Assembly (NCBI GenBank): GCA_021160185.1
Contig: JAGHDA010000028.1
Span: 1 to 6,657, forward strand
Origin: Verrucomicrobiota bacterium
GTDB taxonomy: Bacteria; Verrucomicrobiota; Verrucomicrobiia; Limisphaerales; CAZBKV01
DNA: 6,657 bases
Direction of reading: 5' to 3'
Part shown: in pieces, positions 5,363-6,657 of the stretch
How positions within the stretch are numbered: the first letter of the stretch is position 1
How the letters are laid out: the number at the start of each line of letters is the position of its first letter
The notes under the pieces: model-generated
Databases searched by the model: none
What the model saw: the letters and a program-made list of their open reading frames with translations, nothing else
Told to the model about the DNA's origin: nothing
Position numbers and translations under genes: made by a program

Positions 5363-5662
5363 GCCTTCGCGCTCACGGTCCGCCGCGAGGAGTGAGGCTT
5401 TCAGCCCAGACCTCGCGGCTGCCTCGCCCCTGCCCAAAACCAGATCAACCAGCCGTGCCTCTCCCGAACCGCGTGAGAATCGGGTTGACAACCGCGCTTT
5501 CCCGGGCATAACCTGATCCGAAATCCTGATGAACCGCTCGACTGTCCAGCCGAGTCGAATGGCGATGGAGCGCCGGGGAAACCACATTGCCGAGAGGGAG
5601 ACGTCGTCTTAACGCGGAGGAGGATCGGATCCGGCGGCATCAGGGAAAGGAATCATGCTGTT

Positions 5663-6657
5663 ATGAGATCCTGCTCTTCCGTTGCCCGGCTCGAAGACCG
5701 GCAGTCTTCAGACTCCGCCTTCCACGCTCTCGTCCCTCAAGGAAACCGGTCGGCCGGGAACGACGCTCCGTCCCGGCAGGCGGCGCCACGGGCGCGGAAC
5801 CCGGTTCGTGTCGGAATTAACCGAGGCCGGCGCTCCCGCGCCTGGCCCGTGGGGGCTTTGTTCTTGGCGGCGCTGGGCGGCTGGACCGGCGCCGCGGCTG
5901 GACCGCCCAGGGCCTTGCCGACTGCAGTGGACGATCCGCCGGACGTTGTGTTTCGCCAAATCTACTGGCGGGAGAAAAAGCCCGTGATAGAAGTGACGAC
6001 GCCTCCGGGTCCGGGCCGGGCGGTGTTGGAAGGCGCGGCGCGGTTGCCCGCCGCGGACTGGGAGGAGCGGGTCGTGGGGCATCCGGCGGTGGCCCCGGCG
6101 CCGCTGCGGTTCGAGGACACGCCCGCCGCCGGCCAACGCGCGGGGTTCTACCGAGTTCGCTTCGAGAACGACGGCACGTTGGTTTCGGGCAGGATCCGCT
6201 GTCTCTACAACGGCTACTTCCTCACGGTGCACCCGGGGAAGGCCTTGGCCGCGGATTCCACCGCGGACCGGTATCGGCTCTACGTCCTGCATGCCCTGCT
6301 GATCAACCCGGGGGACGGGCGGATCGCGGCGGTCTATCCGCCGTTGGACGACACCCCTCCCGGCAGCGGCAACGGGGCGCGTCCCGCCGCCTCGTACCCG
6401 GAATTGACCAGCAAAGAACACCCTCCGCCTCCCGCCATGCCCGGCCCGACGGAACTGCTGGCCTGGTGGCGCGCCAACGGGGTGGCGCCGGCCCTGCTCG
6501 AGGACGTAGATTTCCTGGACCTGCAGGGCGCGGTGGCGACACCGGGCATCCTGGACACTCATTTCCACGTGACCAGTTGGTCGAAGAAGATTCCCGATCC
6601 GGGGGAGCGGTTTGGGTTCTACGCGGACATGAGCGATCCGGCGTATTACCTGACCCC
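5663..6657 (+). CDS. Exported protein of unknown function, 3' end beyond right edge
   Basis: The plus frame is open from the ATG at 5663 to the right edge (331 codons) without a stop. A hydrophobic segment (residues 63-77, GALFLAALGGWTGAAA) preceded by RGRRSRAW looks like an export signal. The next ATG-type start is absent; only a GTG at 5849 exists, and it would remove the positive charges. AAAGGA lies 11 bases before 5663. Residues about 121-167 (VLEGAARLPAADW ... LRFEDTPAAGQRAGFYRVRF) match the small fibronectin-like domain common in exported verrucomicrobial proteins. After a region with YNGYFLTVHPG and YVLHALLINPGDGRIAAVYP, a stretch DLQGAVATPGILDTHFHV (about 285-303) resembles the HxH metal-site motif at the start of the amidohydrolase barrel, although the residues before it do not look like that family. 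High-GC third positions support this frame over the opposite strand. Function unassigned. Confidence 0.72.
   Translation, partial: MRSCSSVARLEDRQSSDSAFHALVPQGNRSAGNDAPSRQAAPRARNPVRVGINRGRRSRAWPVGALFLAALGGWTGAAAGPPRALPTAVDDPPDVVFRQIYWREKKPVIEVTTPPGPGRAVLEGAARLPAADWEERVVGHPAVAPAPLRFEDTPAAGQRAGFYRVRFENDGTLVSGRIRCLYNGYFLTVHPGKALAADSTADRYRLYVLHALLINPGDGRIAAVYPPLDDTPPGSGNGARPAASYPELTSKEHPPPPAMPGPTELLAWWRANGVAPALLEDVDFLDLQGAVATPGILDTHFHVTSWSKKIPDPGERFGFYADMSDPAYYLT
5693..5777. repeat. Two short inverted repeats at the start of the right-edge gene
   Basis: GAAGAC (5693-5698) and GTCTTC (5704-5709) form a perfect stem around CGGCA. GCCGGGA (5753-5759) and TCCCGGC (5771-5777) form a perfect 7-bp stem around an 11-base loop that reads ACGACGCTCCG. 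Both lie inside the first 39 codons of the predicted gene, in a part with no recognisable protein features. They may belong to a dispersed intergenic repeat. Confidence 0.4.

Larger units (their letters stand above)
5148..5662. other. Region without an intact gene between divergent genes
   Basis: This stretch separates the divergent beta-helix gene and the right-edge gene. It holds a possible transporter-tail fragment (5258-5362, minus), a TATACT box facing the beta-helix gene, and a TTGACA hexamer at 5485-5490 (plus) with a poor -10 (TAACCT, 18-base spacing). I see no RNA gene or tandem repeat in it. Confidence 0.5.

Noticed and set aside
5708..6568. 286-aa minus-strand reading frame
   Set aside because: Extremely Arg/Pro/Gly-rich, antisense to the exported protein whose codons show normal third-position bias and a recognisable FYRVRF domain.
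1..6657. CRISPR array, tRNA, rRNA or insertion sequence
   Set aside because: No regularly spaced repeats, cloverleaf-like segments, rRNA signatures or transposase motifs were seen; the only mobile structures are the integron cassettes.

Overview
The window joins two kinds of DNA. Positions 1 to about 840 read, on the minus strand, as the start of an integron gene-cassette array. There is one complete cassette with a small membrane protein and a good attC recombination site, then a second cassette whose longer membrane-protein gene runs off the left edge. This part is visibly less GC-rich than the rest and carries unfamiliar genes. From about 900 rightward the DNA is GC-rich and holds genes for secreted carbohydrate-active proteins: an SGNH/sialate-O-acetylesterase-like esterase, a sulfatase relic, a right-handed beta-helix protein, and a large exported protein cut by the right edge. 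This gene mix, and an 'LExS..W' to 'FxDtpaagqrxGFYRVRF' segment in the last protein, suggest the Planctomycetota-Verrucomicrobiota-Lentisphaerota group, most likely Verrucomicrobiota. That assignment is inference from gene content; no marker gene is present.

Layout. Positions 1-535 (minus, partial) encode a multi-pass membrane protein of cassette 2. Positions 560-644 are the attC site. Positions 639-827 (minus) encode the 62-aa membrane protein of cassette 1. An attI-like junction lies at 834-850, and 850-1089 holds a possible cassette promoter and perhaps an integrase relic. Positions 1090-2196 (minus) encode the exported esterase. Positions 2369-3370 (plus) are a gene graveyard: a sulfatase with two stops, a frameshift and a large internal deletion, then a fragment of an unrecognised protein, then a short esterase-like fragment. 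Positions 3429-5147 (minus) encode an exported protein with a fibronectin-like domain and a beta-helix. Positions 5148-5662 hold no intact gene, only what may be the C-terminal tail of a transporter. Positions 5663 to the right edge (plus) encode an exported protein of unknown function.

The esterase and beta-helix protein are both exported and on the same strand, but 1.2 kb of dead genes separates them, so they are probably not one operon now. With the sulfatase relic they look like what remains of a locus for breaking down a sulfated, acylated polysaccharide. The cassette genes have no visible link to that function. They belong to the pool of small membrane proteins of unknown role often carried by integrons. 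The most novel part is the left end: the cassette boundaries can be fixed to the base from the sequence alone, and the second cassette gene has a distinctive conserved-looking soluble segment between its membrane helices.
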